A stretch of DNA of 64,000 nt, taken from an uncultured Acidobacteriota bacterium (GTDB taxonomy: Bacteria; Acidobacteriota; Blastocatellia; Pyrinomonadales; Pyrinomonadaceae). A model generated the notes under the pieces. It did no database searches. It had not been told where the DNA came from and was given only the letters and a program-made list of their open reading frames with translations. Positions 44,040 to 53,852 of the stretch are shown one piece after another (positions within the stretch are counted from its first letter, which is position 1; every line of letters starts with the position of its first letter). A program made the translations under genes and the position numbers. The DNA lies in assembly GCA_937859595.1 (NCBI GenBank), contig CALMAH010000016.1, positions 186,001-250,000 of the forward strand. Direction: 5' to 3'.

Positions 44040-46307
44040 ATGGCCGCCGAACAACCTTTTCTTTTAAGAGCTTTCAAGACCGCAATTGTGGCGGTTGGCG
44101 CATTGTGTCTGCTTTTTGGCCTTGCATATTTGCCGCCTGAGCTCATCGGTTGGAAGGGCCTCTTGATCGTAATTGCGTCGGCCTTTATCATCCCGCGGCT
44201 TAGCCTCACGGTCCCGCGTTCCGGACTGGCCATCAACTTCTCTGATTTCCCGATCTTTCTCGCTTTTCTGCTGTTCGGCGTTCCGGCGGCGATCGTTATC
44301 GCGGTGATAGAGACTTTTGCACATTGCCTCTATCTGCGATCGAGGGGCTTTCCGTTCGCCCGCCACATGATCCCCGTCAATGTCTCGATGAATGCCATTG
44401 CGACCGCGGCGACCTGCTGGGTTGTCAGCCTCGCAATGTCGGGTATGGGCGGAGCGGGAAATCTATCTGCCACGCCAAAGCTGATCTCACTGGTCGGGAT
44501 GCTGGCGTTCTCGCAATTTGTCTTTAGTCTCTCTCTTACCTTCTTGTTCTCATACCTGAAGGAGGGTGCTGGCCCGCTGCGGGAATTGACCCGAAACTAT
44601 TTCTCAAGTCTGATGTCGAACCTCGTCGGCGCCGGATTGGCTGGCCTCTCGTTCAAGCTTCTCAATTATGGAGATCTGGTGACCGCGCTTGTTGCCGCGG
44701 CCACTCTATTTGTCATTTTGTTTACTTACCGCCAGTCGATATCCGACATCAACAAGGCCTTCGACAAAGTAGAAGAGGCTGAACGCCAAAAAGCCGAGGC
44801 CGAACGCGAACGTGCCGAGGCAGAGCGGAAGCGGCGACGTGAGGCAGAAAGCTATGCCGGCGAACTCGCTAAGTCGCTCGCGAAAGAAGCACAGGCGAAC
44901 GCCGCATTGAGAAAAAGCGAACAGGATTTCCAGTATGCCGCGCTTCACGATTCGCTTACGGGGCTGGCAAACAGAAAATATCTCGGCGATCTTCTCTCCA
45001 GCCTTTTGGACCAGCATCAGACCGATCCGGGCACAAGCTTTCAGGTCCTTTTCCTCGACATCCGCGGCTTTAAGAACATCAACGACTCGCTGGGCCATTC
45101 GGTCGGCGACAAGGTTCTGCAGATCGCAGCAAAGCGGTTCGAACGTGTCCTCAACCCGAACGACACTGTCGCCCGGATCGGAGGAGACGAATTTGCGATC
45201 ATTCTTCGCGGACTGGCAACCACAAGCAAGGCGCAAAAAGTTGCGCGGCGCATTTACCGCAGCATCACTCAGCCGTTCTCTCTCGGCGGCAACAAGATCT
45301 CCATCGATGTGAACATCGGCATCGCCCCGTGCGACATGGAGTACTCGACGCCCGAAGAGATACTTCGCGACGCCGACATCGCGATGCACTATGCCAAGGA
45401 ACGCAATGACGGCCCCGCGGTATTTACAAAGGAGTTGAGGACGAGATTTCTCGAACGTGTCCGGTTGGAGATGGATCTGAGACAGGCGATAGACCGAAAG
45501 GAACTTTCGCTGCACTATCAGCCTATAATAACGCTTGCCGACGGCCGAATCATGGGCTTCGAAGCCCTTTTACGCTGGCAGCACAGCGAATACGGAATGG
45601 TCCCGCCGCACAAGTTCATCCCTATCGCCGAAGCATCTGACCTGATCCAGCCGATCACGGTTTGGATCCTGCGCGAAACAACGCGGCAGATCGCCGAATG
45701 GCAAAAGATCTACCCGGACTATGCCGATCTGGTTGTCAGCGTCAATATCTCAGGCCGTCATTTACGGAATGATGACCTCATAGAGGATGTCGAGGCCGCA
45801 CTGGAAGCATCCGGTATTGACCCGTTTACGCTTAAGTTGGAGATAACCGAAAGCACAGCGATGGAAAACGCGGAGCACACGATAAACATTCTCCGCAGGT
45901 TGAAGAATATCGGCGTCCAGCTGAGCATCGACGATTTCGGCACCGGATATTCCTCGTTAAGCTATCTCCACCGGCTGCCATTCGACACGCTCAAGATCGA
46001 CAGGTCTTTCGTAAACAATGTCGGAGAAAAAGGCGAAAATTCGGGTATTCTGCAAACCATCGTATCGCTGGCGAAGAATCTGAACATGCGCGCTGTGGCA
46101 GAGGGGATCGAAACGGAAACCCAGATGGCGGTGCTGAGAAATCTGGGATGCGAGTTTGCTCAGGGATATCTTTTTGCTAAACCAAAGGGCAAGGACGAGA
46201 CTGAAAAACTTCTCTACGAACGACAAAACCTGATCCCGACTGACCTCGACGAAGAATATCATCCCTCCGAAGAACTTAACGAAGATGCCGGATTGCCGGT
46301 CTTCTAA
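44040..46307 (+). CDS. Membrane GGDEF-EAL protein (diguanylate cyclase/phosphodiesterase)
   Basis: 755 residues. The N-terminal 235 form about eight transmembrane segments (MASE-like sensor; AFKTAIVAVGALCLLFGLAY, FLAFLLFGVPAAIVIAVIET). A charged coiled coil (RQKAEAERERAEAERKRRRE) connects to a GGDEF domain with intact ARIGGDEFA and then an EAL domain with GFEALLRW, NISGRHL, ITESTAMENAE, LSIDDFGTGYSSLSYL and the loop-6 region KIDRSFVN. Both active sites look complete, so the protein could make or break cyclic di-GMP. The ATG at 44040 has a pyrimidine-rich upstream region. Confidence 0.93.
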   Translation: MAAEQPFLLRAFKTAIVAVGALCLLFGLAYLPPELIGWKGLLIVIASAFIIPRLSLTVPRSGLAINFSDFPIFLAFLLFGVPAAIVIAVIETFAHCLYLRSRGFPFARHMIPVNVSMNAIATAATCWVVSLAMSGMGGAGNLSATPKLISLVGMLAFSQFVFSLSLTFLFSYLKEGAGPLRELTRNYFSSLMSNLVGAGLAGLSFKLLNYGDLVTALVAAATLFVILFTYRQSISDINKAFDKVEEAERQKAEAERERAEAERKRRREAESYAGELAKSLAKEAQANAALRKSEQDFQYAALHDSLTGLANRKYLGDLLSSLLDQHQTDPGTSFQVLFLDIRGFKNINDSLGHSVGDKVLQIAAKRFERVLNPNDTVARIGGDEFAIILRGLATTSKAQKVARRIYRSITQPFSLGGNKISIDVNIGIAPCDMEYSTPEEILRDADIAMHYAKERNDGPAVFTKELRTRFLERVRLEMDLRQAIDRKELSLHYQPIITLADGRIMGFEALLRWQHSEYGMVPPHKFIPIAEASDLIQPITVWILRETTRQIAEWQKIYPDYADLVVSVNISGRHLRNDDLIEDVEAALEASGIDPFTLKLEITESTAMENAEHTINILRRLKNIGVQLSIDDFGTGYSSLSYLHRLPFDTLKIDRSFVNNVGEKGENSGILQTIVSLAKNLNMRAVAEGIETETQMAVLRNLGCEFAQGYLFAKPKGKDETEKLLYERQNLIPTDLDEEYHPSEELNEDAGLPVF

Positions 46308-46322
46308 TCGAATAACGGCGTT

Positions 46323-46350
46323 TTGTTTCCGTATAGCCGCGACCTATAAT
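46323..46350 (+). promoter_or_regulatory. Candidate promoter of the prolyl oligopeptidase gene
   Basis: TTGTTT (46323-46328) and perfect TATAAT (46345-46350) with 16-nt spacing lie about 38 nt upstream of the start. The -10 context TATAATCACTG is the same as at argS. Confidence 0.5.
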
Positions 46351-46387
46351 CACTGAATAACTATTTTCAGTGAGGTGTATAGCGTTC

Positions 46388-48502
46388 ATGGTCAAACGAT
46401 CGATTGTTTTTCTTTTCGCAATTTCTCTCTTTTCCGTCTCCCTTCCGGCTCAGACAAATTTTCGCTATCCCGAGGCTCGCAAGTCCGATCAGGTTGACGT
46501 CTTTCACGGAACCAAGGTTTACGACCCCTATCGTTGGCTTGAGGAAACAGATTCCGAAGAAACGCAGAAATGGATCAGGGCACAGAACGAACTGACCTTT
46601 GGCTATCTGCGTTCGCTTCCGCACAGAGAGGCGCTCCGCGAAAGGCTGACGGAGCTTTGGAATTATGAAAGGCTCTCGGCGCCGTCAAAGATCGGGGATC
46701 GCTACATCTATTCTCGCAACGATGGCCTCCAGAACCAGAGCGTTTTATATATCACGGACAGCATAGGAGATCCGGGCCGTGTGTTCTTTGATCCGAACAA
46801 GCTTTCGGCGGATGGGACGGCCGCACTGAGCGGATCATCTTTTACCGAAGATGGGAAGCTCTGGGCATACGGCATTGCCCGGGCCGGCAGCGACCGTACC
46901 GAGTGGCGGGTGATGAACGTCGAGACCGGCGAACACCTTTCAGACACGCTCCGGCCAAACCGACAGGGCGGTGTTTCCTGGCTAAAGGACGGTTCCGGAT
47001 TTTTCTACAGCCGGTTCCCCGATGCCCAGGAAGGCCAGGAGCTAAGAAGCCAGAACTTCTATCAAAAGCTCTATTTCCACAAGCTCGGCACCTCCCAGGA
47101 TGAAGACAAGGTCGTCTATGAGCGTCCGGACAACAAGGAATATTTCATAAACGGGCGTGTTTCTGAGGACGGCAAATGGCTGGTGATCAACGTCGGCCAG
47201 GGGACCCGGCGGATGAACATGGTCTATTTCAAGGATCTGACCAAGGACAATGCTCCGATACTGCCGCTAGTCACGGATTTTGCTGCGGCCTATGGCTTTC
47301 TTGGAAATGACGGCCCGGTCTTCTATTTCCAAACGGACAGGGTCGCTCCGCTTGGCAAGGTGGTGTCGGTAAATGTTCTCGCACGGCAGCACGTTTGGAA
47401 AGAGATCGTTCCGGAAGCAAAGGAGACGCTTCGCGGTGTGAACTTTATCAACAACTGGTTCGTGCTGAATTATCTTAAAGATGCCTACACACAGATAAGG
47501 ATAGTTGACACCGATGGCAAACACATCCGCAACGTCGAACTTCCCGGCATCGGATCTGCGGGAGGATTCGGTGGCCGGCGGAACGACACGGAAACGTTCT
47601 ATACCTATTCAAGCTACAATGCTCCGCCCACGATCTATCGCTATGATATGGAGTCGGGAAAGAGCGAACTCTTCAGGCGGGCTCCCGTAAAGTTCAACCC
47701 GGATGATTTTGAGGTCAAGCAGGTCTTTTATACGAGTAAAGACGGAACACGCGTCCCGATGTTCATCACCCACAAGAAAGGTATCAAGTTGGACGGAACG
47801 AACCCGACTATCCTTTACGGCTATGGCGGATTTAACATCCCTCAGACACCCGGCTTTTCGGTCGCCCGCGTGCCGTGGCTCGAAATGGGCGGCATCTATG
47901 CGGTCGCGTGTATCCGTGGCGGCAGCGAATATGGAAAGGAATGGTGGGCGGCCGGTGCCGTGCTTAATAAACAGAACGTTTTCGACGATTTCATCGCCGC
48001 GGGCGAATACCTTATCTCCAGCAAACACACATCGAGCAGCAAACTCGCTATCCAGGGCGGTTCGAACGGCGGTTTGCTCGTCGGTGCTGTGCTCAATCAG
48101 CGTCCCGATCTCTTCGGTGCCGCCGTTCCGGCAGTTGGGGTAATGGACATGGTTAGGTTCACGAAGTTTACCATCGGCTGGGCATGGACCTCCGATTATG
48201 GCTCACCGGACAAGGAAGACGAATTCAAGGCCCTCTTTGCCTATTCGCCTCTGCACAACATAAAGAAAGGCACGAAATATCCGCCTACGCTTGTGACAAC
48301 AGCGGACACCGACGACCGCGTGTTCCCTGCCCACAGCTTTAAATACGCAGCGGCGATGCAGGCGGCACAGGGCGGCGATGCTCCGGTGCTGATACGCATC
48401 GAGACCGATGCCGGGCACGGTGCCGGAACGCCAACCTCGAAACAGATCGAGGCCCAGGCAGATGTCTATGCGTTCATTATGAAGAGCCTCGGTGTCAAAT
48501 AG
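46388..48502 (+). CDS. Secreted prolyl oligopeptidase (S9A)
   Basis: Start at ATG 46388 (MVKRSIVFLFAISLF), with GAGGTG about 12 nt upstream; a GTG at 46370 is also in frame. A signal peptide is followed by the prolyl oligopeptidase N-terminal helix (DPYRWLEETDSEETQKWIRA), a seven-bladed propeller and a C-terminal alpha/beta hydrolase. Catalytic triad: Ser in IQGGSNGGLLVG, Asp in TADTDDRVFPAHS and His in TDAGHGAGT. Cuts short peptides after proline. Its terminator is at 48520-48566. Confidence 0.95.
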   Translation: MVKRSIVFLFAISLFSVSLPAQTNFRYPEARKSDQVDVFHGTKVYDPYRWLEETDSEETQKWIRAQNELTFGYLRSLPHREALRERLTELWNYERLSAPSKIGDRYIYSRNDGLQNQSVLYITDSIGDPGRVFFDPNKLSADGTAALSGSSFTEDGKLWAYGIARAGSDRTEWRVMNVETGEHLSDTLRPNRQGGVSWLKDGSGFFYSRFPDAQEGQELRSQNFYQKLYFHKLGTSQDEDKVVYERPDNKEYFINGRVSEDGKWLVINVGQGTRRMNMVYFKDLTKDNAPILPLVTDFAAAYGFLGNDGPVFYFQTDRVAPLGKVVSVNVLARQHVWKEIVPEAKETLRGVNFINNWFVLNYLKDAYTQIRIVDTDGKHIRNVELPGIGSAGGFGGRRNDTETFYTYSSYNAPPTIYRYDMESGKSELFRRAPVKFNPDDFEVKQVFYTSKDGTRVPMFITHKKGIKLDGTNPTILYGYGGFNIPQTPGFSVARVPWLEMGGIYAVACIRGGSEYGKEWWAAGAVLNKQNVFDDFIAAGEYLISSKHTSSSKLAIQGGSNGGLLVGAVLNQRPDLFGAAVPAVGVMDMVRFTKFTIGWAWTSDYGSPDKEDEFKALFAYSPLHNIKKGTKYPPTLVTTADTDDRVFPAHSFKYAAAMQAAQGGDAPVLIRIETDAGHGAGTPTSKQIEAQADVYAFIMKSLGVK

Positions 48503-48519
48503 CAGTATATGACCCAGTC

Positions 48520-48566
48520 GAGCCGTCGGTCGTGAAAGCCTTTCTCGTCCGGCGGCTTTTCCTTTT
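48520..48566 (+). terminator. Intrinsic terminator after the prolyl oligopeptidase gene
   Basis: AGCCGTCGG (48521-48529) pairs with CCGGCGGCT (48549-48557) apart from one T-G pair, with further pairing in the loop, followed by TTTCCTTTTG. Confidence 0.72.
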
Positions 48567-48887
48567 GTTCGACGACACCGTTTTGCGGATATCTCGTTTC
48601 GGTTTAATATCTTAGAGCATTCTCACTGACAAGGTGCGGACGGCCTTCCCATCACGCGCGTCTGTCCGGCGGGACAGGAGCGGCCGAGACATTAATAGCG
48701 GATTCCGCGAAAGGAGGGTTCGATCGCGATCTTCTTCCTTTGCGTTCTTGATTTCCTTGCGTGGATTTCACGCCAAGTCGCAAGGCTCGCAAGGAGTTCG
48801 CAAAATGAAGAAGAGCGATTGTGACTATTTTACCCTACTTCTATTGAGCTTATGAACGGTCCATCTTACGCTCTCAATATTCCGATC
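48567..48887. other. Gene-free stretch with repeat copy 2
   Basis: About 320 nt without a supported gene. The first two thirds show nothing recognisable; 48737-48804 is an imperfect inverted repeat related to the one at 37703. A short reading frame at 48634-48855 covers the repeat and is not believed to be coding. Near 48852 an ATG in frame with the M14 gene precedes the preferred start. Confidence 0.5.
48737..48804. repeat. CGCAAAG-type inverted-repeat element (copy 2)
   Basis: CCTTTGCGTTCTTG on the left and the GTCGCAAGG, TCGCAAGG and TTCGCAAA segments on the right fold into an imperfect hairpin of about 68 nt. The left end CTTCCTTTGCG is shared with copy 1 at 37703. Stands before the M14 peptidase gene. 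Confidence 0.6.
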
Positions 48888-51671
48888 ATGAAAAACTTTG
48901 CAATTCCTTTTATCGCTTTCTACGTTCTCGTCTCTTCGTTTTCCGCGCAGGCATTGCCCGAAGAGAGGTTCGATTTTTACACTCGCGGGCCATATCGCGA
49001 GAATGTACCCCGCCCGCAGAGCATTCTGCGGTTTGACGTAGGCGACCATCACACCACCTACGCTCAGATGGAAAACGTGATGTACGCGATCCAGCGGGCC
49101 GCCCCCGATCGCGTAAAGATCTATGAGATCGGACTGACCAAAGAACACCGGATGCAATATGTCATGGCGATCTCGTCGCCGGAAAATATAGCCCGCATCG
49201 ACGAGATACGTGCGAATACCGCCCGCCTGACAGACCCGCGCAGCCTAAGTTCCGCCGAAGCGAACGCCATCGCTCAAAACACGCCCGCGACCGCATGGAT
49301 GGCATACGCCATACACGGGAATGAATCCGCCTCGTTCGAAGCGATGATGCAGGTAATGTATCAGCTTGCGGCTTCCGAAGAACCGGCTACGCTCGAGATC
49401 CTGAGAAACACCCTTACGCTCATCGTCGCTAGCGAGAATCCCGACGGCCACGAGCGTTTCGTCACCTGGTACAACTCCGTCGCCACAGGCAATGCCGATC
49501 GAAACGCCATCGAACATCGCGAACCCTGGAGCATTTTCGGCCGCTTCAATCATTACCGCTTCGATCTCAATCGCGACACGCTCGCGATGACACAATTGGA
49601 GACAAAGAACATGGCCAAGGCCTATCTGGAATGGAACCCCCAGGTTGCCGTTGACCATCACGGACAAACGTCGCAGTTCTTTTTCCCGCCCGTTGCACTT
49701 CCGATAAATCCGAATCTTCCCCAGCCAGAGACCAACAAGTGGCAGGAGATATTCGGCCGTGCGAACGCACGTGCGTTCGATGCGAATCGCTGGGAATATT
49801 ACGTCCGCGATATTTTCGACGCTTTTTATCCGGGCTATTGGGACATGTACCCTGCGCTGAACGGCGCTATCGCTATGACGTACGAAACGGACGGCGGGGG
49901 CTTTAAGGGGCTTCGCTGGACACGCGATGACGGCACCATCGCAACTCTCCGATCGGCCATTGCAAAACATTACGTGGCGTCGATGACCACGCTCGAGACC
50001 ACGGCTGCCAACCGGCAACAGCGTGTTCGCGAGCTATACGATTTTCGTGCCCGTTCAATGAACGAACACGTCCGGGCACCGCTGAAACGGATAATGATCT
50101 CCTCTGAACATGACCGTGTAAAGGCAGCCGAACTGATCGAAGTGCTCCGTCGTTCAAAGATAGAGGTAAATGTCGCCCAGTCACCATTTACATCACAGTC
50201 CGCCCGCACCTACATGGAAAAGGACGCCAGGCCGGCAACGCGGACGTTCCCCGCGGGAACCTACATAATCGACCTCAACCAGCCGCAGCGAACCTTGATC
50301 AAGACAATTCTCGAACCTGATACGCCGCAGGACAAGGCTTTTGTCGACGACAACATGGCCCGCTTCCGCCGAAACCAGATGCGTGGAAAGGGGCAGCCGA
50401 AGGAACAATACGGCTTTTACGACATCACGGCGTGGTCACTTCCGTTGGCATTCGGGCTTGAAGCACACTGGACCAGCGACACCGGCAGCCCGCCGGGAAC
50501 GCCCGTGACCGATGAATACATCGCCAGGATGAAACGCGGGCAGTTCGGTGGCCGTGCGCAGATCGCCTACATCATCCCTTATGAGACAGATTCAACGATG
50601 CCGATGGTCATCCGTCTGCTCCAGGAGGGCTTTAGGGTCAATATTGCCACTCGTAGACTGAACGCAGCCGGGCGAAACTGGCCTGAAGGGACGGTCGTTG
50701 TTCGAGTGACCCGCAACCTTGACACCATTCACGAGGCCGTCAATCGGCTCGCTGGCGAGCTCGGCGTTAACGTATATCCGGCGAACAGTGGCTTTCCCGA
50801 CGAAGGCGACACAGGCATTGGCGGCGAGGCGGTGTTGCCGCTAAGTGAGCCAAAGATCGCAATGGTGGCCGACGAAGCGGTCGATATCACATCCTACGGT
50901 TCGATCTGGTGGACGTTCGACAGGTATGGGATCAAGTTCACCCCATTGTCGATCGCAGCGATCCGCGGCGGCGCGCTGAGAAACTATAATGTCCTGGTAA
51001 TGCCAAACGGGTCTCCCGGCAGGTATTTCGGCTCATTTGGCGAAGGCGGCGTCTCGACGCTGAAAAGTTTCGCGTCCGGAGGCGGGACCATCGTAACGGT
51101 TTCCGGGGCTTCGGTGTTCGCGACCCTAAAGGACGTCGGACTCACGACCTCAAAAATGGTCGGAAGCGAAGATGATGAGGAAAAAGGAAAGGACGCGGAA
51201 ACAAAAGACGTCGAACCCGCAATGAATCCGGCCGATTGGCGAACCGACAAGGACGACGGCATAGCCCCTGAGCTTCCGCCGATCGCCTCGCCTTCGGCTG
51301 ATGCGAACAAGGTGCCCGTTGCTCTCCCCGGCTCGATAATGCGTGCGACGGTTGACCGCACTACGTTCCTTAACTATGGATTGAACCGCAACGAACTTCC
51401 AGTTCTTTTGGCGAGCGGGTATTTTTTCAGGTATTCTAAGGAAGGTACAAATGCCTTGATATTCGACGCGAAAGGTAACCGGCCGCTGACCATTTCCGGC
51501 TTTGTTTGGGAAGGCAATACGGAAAGGCTGCTCCGTGGAACCGCCTATGTCATCGATGAATCGCACGGCGGAGGCCGCGTAACGCTCTTTGCCGAAGAGC
51601 CATTTTATCGAGGGATCTTTCGTTCGGCGTCGAGGCCCTTCTTTAACTCGATCGCCTTTGGCGGCCAATAA
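48888..51671 (+). CDS. Secreted M14-family zinc carboxypeptidase
   Basis: Start at ATG 48888 (MKNFAIPFIAFYVLV), which gives a direct signal peptide; the in-frame ATG at 48852 adds 12 residues. The M14 domain (about 45-340) has the zinc motif HGNES (His-x-x-Glu), the arginine in FDLNRDT, and the third ligand in AVDHHGQTSQ. After it comes about 550 residues of further domain(s) including a class I glutamine amidotransferase-like fold (YNVLVMPNGSPGRYFGSFGE, GGGTIVTVSGASVF). This two-part layout is seen in large acidobacterial and Bacteroidetes M14 proteins. Removes C-terminal residues outside the cell. Confidence 0.9.
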   Translation: MKNFAIPFIAFYVLVSSFSAQALPEERFDFYTRGPYRENVPRPQSILRFDVGDHHTTYAQMENVMYAIQRAAPDRVKIYEIGLTKEHRMQYVMAISSPENIARIDEIRANTARLTDPRSLSSAEANAIAQNTPATAWMAYAIHGNESASFEAMMQVMYQLAASEEPATLEILRNTLTLIVASENPDGHERFVTWYNSVATGNADRNAIEHREPWSIFGRFNHYRFDLNRDTLAMTQLETKNMAKAYLEWNPQVAVDHHGQTSQFFFPPVALPINPNLPQPETNKWQEIFGRANARAFDANRWEYYVRDIFDAFYPGYWDMYPALNGAIAMTYETDGGGFKGLRWTRDDGTIATLRSAIAKHYVASMTTLETTAANRQQRVRELYDFRARSMNEHVRAPLKRIMISSEHDRVKAAELIEVLRRSKIEVNVAQSPFTSQSARTYMEKDARPATRTFPAGTYIIDLNQPQRTLIKTILEPDTPQDKAFVDDNMARFRRNQMRGKGQPKEQYGFYDITAWSLPLAFGLEAHWTSDTGSPPGTPVTDEYIARMKRGQFGGRAQIAYIIPYETDSTMPMVIRLLQEGFRVNIATRRLNAAGRNWPEGTVVVRVTRNLDTIHEAVNRLAGELGVNVYPANSGFPDEGDTGIGGEAVLPLSEPKIAMVADEAVDITSYGSIWWTFDRYGIKFTPLSIAAIRGGALRNYNVLVMPNGSPGRYFGSFGEGGVSTLKSFASGGGTIVTVSGASVFATLKDVGLTTSKMVGSEDDEEKGKDAETKDVEPAMNPADWRTDKDDGIAPELPPIASPSADANKVPVALPGSIMRATVDRTTFLNYGLNRNELPVLLASGYFFRYSKEGTNALIFDAKGNRPLTISGFVWEGNTERLLRGTAYVIDESHGGGRVTLFAEEPFYRGIFRSASRPFFNSIAFGGQ

Positions 51672-51772
51672 TAGGGATACTCGGAATTACCTGTTTGGTC
51701 AACCGTAAAGCATCGGCGGATGAGCCATTGCGGGCTTTCGTCCTTTAATGTTGATCCGAAACAAGACGATAT

Positions 51773-52258
51773 ATGTTCACTGTAAAGGCAGGTTTTAGCG
51801 AACAGATAGAGGTTGAGACCAGCATCGACGCGGCACGCGATTTCTTTGCCGACCTGAAGAATATCGCGGATCTTATGCCCGGCGTTGCATCCATCCACGT
51901 TGACAATAGCGGAATTGCTCATTGGCGGATAGAGGCTGATATCCCGGTGGTAGGCTCCATGCGGCAAAATTTTGCAGTCGAGCTTGCCGAAAATAGCGAC
52001 GAACGTATCGAATGGTTCCCGCTCCGAGCCGAAACGCAAAATTTCCTCCGTTTCTCTGCGGATTTTATCGAAAAGGCAAAGAACGTGACGGAGGTTAGGT
52101 TTTCCCAGATGGTCGAACTGCGTCGGCGTTCCGCACGTGAGCTTCATATGCTCGCGGGGCTCGCGGGCGAGAGCCTTATCAGCGCCGAGATGACGCGAAA
52201 GGTCTCGGACATGATCAAAACATTCATCCAACGAGCAAAGGAGAGGTTAGAAACATGA
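51773..52258 (+). CDS. SRPBCC-family (START/CoxG-like) protein
   Basis: 161 residues with no signal peptide. The sequence EQIEVETSIDAARDFFADLK, NIADLMPGVASIHV, AHWRIEADIPVVGSMR and VTEVRFSQMVELRRRS fits the helix-grip fold of the SRPBCC/polyketide-cyclase superfamily, which binds a hydrophobic ligand in a deep pocket. The C-terminal helix is long and basic. Ligand unknown. Overlaps the next gene by 4 nt (ATGA, 52255-52258). Confidence 0.78.
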   Translation: MFTVKAGFSEQIEVETSIDAARDFFADLKNIADLMPGVASIHVDNSGIAHWRIEADIPVVGSMRQNFAVELAENSDERIEWFPLRAETQNFLRFSADFIEKAKNVTEVRFSQMVELRRRSARELHMLAGLAGESLISAEMTRKVSDMIKTFIQRAKERLET

Positions 52259-53100
52259 AAAAAGCCATATTGACATTGATAATTACGGCGATCTTTGGCG
52301 TTGCCGCTCTCGGGCAGGTGACCATTCCGCGCGAGAGCAACATGCAGGAAAAATCGCAGATGATCGGTGACACAAAGATCTCGGTCTCCTATCACCGGCC
52401 CAACGTAAAGGGGCGAAAGATCTGGGGCGGGCTGGTGCCCTACAACGAGGTTTGGCGGACCGGGGCCAACAATGCCACGGTATTTGAGACCCCGATAGAC
52501 CTCCTCGTAAACGGGCAAAAGCTCCCCGCCGGTAAATATGCTCTTTTTACCCTGCCTACCGAGGGCGACTGGACCGTGATCTTCAACAAGAATTGGAACC
52601 AGTGGGGTGCTTTTACACATCAGCCGAATGACGACGTCCTTAAGATCCAGGTGACGCCGCGAAAGTCGGAGTTTCACGAGACGATGACCATCGAATTTGA
52701 CAAGGTCGTCGGCAACACCGCGGAGGTCTCGATCCGGTGGGAAAACCTCGCGGTCCCGTTTACGGTGGACGTCGGCGATTTCAATGCCCGATTCGTTAAT
52801 GAACACCGAAGGCGGACGATGAGCGAGCGGATGACGCTTGCCAATTACATTCTGTCTCAACAGTTGGCCGCCAGCTACCCGGACGCGCTCGTGTGGGTCG
52901 AGGACGCCGAGAGAACGAACAGAACGTTCGCTGTGCTTTCCTTAAAAGCACGCCTCCTTGCGGCCATGGGACGTAACTCGGATGCCATCGCGGCCGGCGA
53001 ATCGGCTCTTTCTCTCGGGCGGTCTTCTACGCCACCCGCAAGCGCCAACGCCATAACCGCTCTTGAAAATCAAATGAAACAGTGGCGGGGCTCAAATTAG
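52255..53100 (+). CDS. Secreted DUF2911-domain protein
   Basis: 281 residues. Signal peptide KKAILTLIITAIFGVAALGQ, then DUF2911: ISVSYHRPNVKGRKIWGGLV, PYNEVWRTGANNATVF, LPAGKYALFTLPTEGDW and VIFNKNWNQWGAFTH. The remaining part (LANYILSQQLAASYPDALVW, LAAMGRNSDAIAAGESALSL) is a TPR-like helical tail. DUF2911 proteins are common in Bacteroidetes and Acidobacteria; the function is unknown. Coupled to the SRPBCC gene by a 4-nt overlap. Confidence 0.87.
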   Translation: MKKAILTLIITAIFGVAALGQVTIPRESNMQEKSQMIGDTKISVSYHRPNVKGRKIWGGLVPYNEVWRTGANNATVFETPIDLLVNGQKLPAGKYALFTLPTEGDWTVIFNKNWNQWGAFTHQPNDDVLKIQVTPRKSEFHETMTIEFDKVVGNTAEVSIRWENLAVPFTVDVGDFNARFVNEHRRRTMSERMTLANYILSQQLAASYPDALVWVEDAERTNRTFAVLSLKARLLAAMGRNSDAIAAGESALSLGRSSTPPASANAITALENQMKQWRGSN

Positions 53101-53213
53101 AACTTCGCAAACTTTTTTCCGGATCCCGTCGATCTATGCGTCTTTTAGATTGACGGGATGATCTTTTTGCTATATCATCCTAATTGAAATTGGCTTTCAA
53201 TTTCTATCGTCCG

Positions 53214-53486
53214 ATGAAAAGCAGCACAGCAACAAAATTTGCACCGGTTTACTCCGACGAGCGTCGGATAGACGTTTCAATGGACTCCGGCGAGACCGAG
53301 ATCAGCCTCTCTACCTGGACCGAAGGCCTCGGCTGGTGTACCCAAAAGACAATGAAACTCGACGCCGAACTCCTCGATGAACTCCATCGCGTCGTCTCCG
53401 CTGCGCGTTTGAAACTGAAACACAATGGGAACGCCCTAGACACCGTTAACCATGGGAATGTGCTCGATTTTCCTAAATTCGCCTAG
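53214..53486 (+). CDS. Small hypothetical protein
   Basis: Start at ATG 53214 (MKSSTATKFAPVYSDERRI); a TTG ten codons upstream is possible. 90 residues, no signal peptide, mixed beta then helix (VSMDSGETEISLSTWTEGLG, LDAELLDELHRVVSAARLKL). Similar short proteins with a conserved WTEGLGW-like segment are known to me only as hypothetical. A strong terminator follows directly, supporting it as the last gene of a transcript. Confidence 0.6.
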   Translation: MKSSTATKFAPVYSDERRIDVSMDSGETEISLSTWTEGLGWCTQKTMKLDAELLDELHRVVSAARLKLKHNGNALDTVNHGNVLDFPKFA

Positions 53487-53509
53487 TTTATCCTCCTTGT
53501 TCAAGTAAA

Positions 53510-53547
53510 AAAGCCGCCTGCTCAAATAGAGCCTGCGGTTTTTTTTA
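53510..53547 (+). terminator. Intrinsic terminator
   Basis: CCGC-CT-GCTC (53514-53523) and GAGC-CT-GCGG (53529-53538) pair around AAATA with a CT/CT mismatch, followed by eight T (53539-53546). Confidence 0.8.
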
Positions 53548-53576
53548 TCGAACAGATAACCTTAAGAGGAAACTAA

Positions 53577-53852
53577 ATGGCCACTCATTTCTACCCCCGT
53601 CTTCGCATCCAGTCTCGGGCCGAGACATCCAATACTAAAATGCAGTTAGACTTAGCAGTATGCCGTAACGATTCAGCGGTCCAAGCCAACACGTGCGACC
53701 AGACTTTCGAAACGCGGATCACCGCGAATGGGGTCAAACTGGGGCCAGCGTCCGATATGGATCATCCACACCTGCCTCTCTTTTATCGCGGTTTCAAGAT
53801 TCTCATAGACTTGCTCCATCTCGCCGAGGTCCAAATAGTGGATCGCCATTGA
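53577..53852 (+). other. Possible short or truncated ORF opposite the CadC-like gene
   Basis: ATG at 53577 has a very good ribosome binding site (AGAGGAAA, 5 nt spacing) and gives MATHFYPRLRIQSRAETSNT and about 70 more residues. From 53673 on it runs antisense to the CadC-like gene and its sequence is not coding-like. Either a small gene that ends early by mutation or a chance start; no family recognised. Confidence 0.25.

Noticed and set aside
48634..48855. 73-codon frame before the M14 gene
   Set aside because: Consists mostly of the inverted-repeat element; low-complexity Ser/Arg composition.
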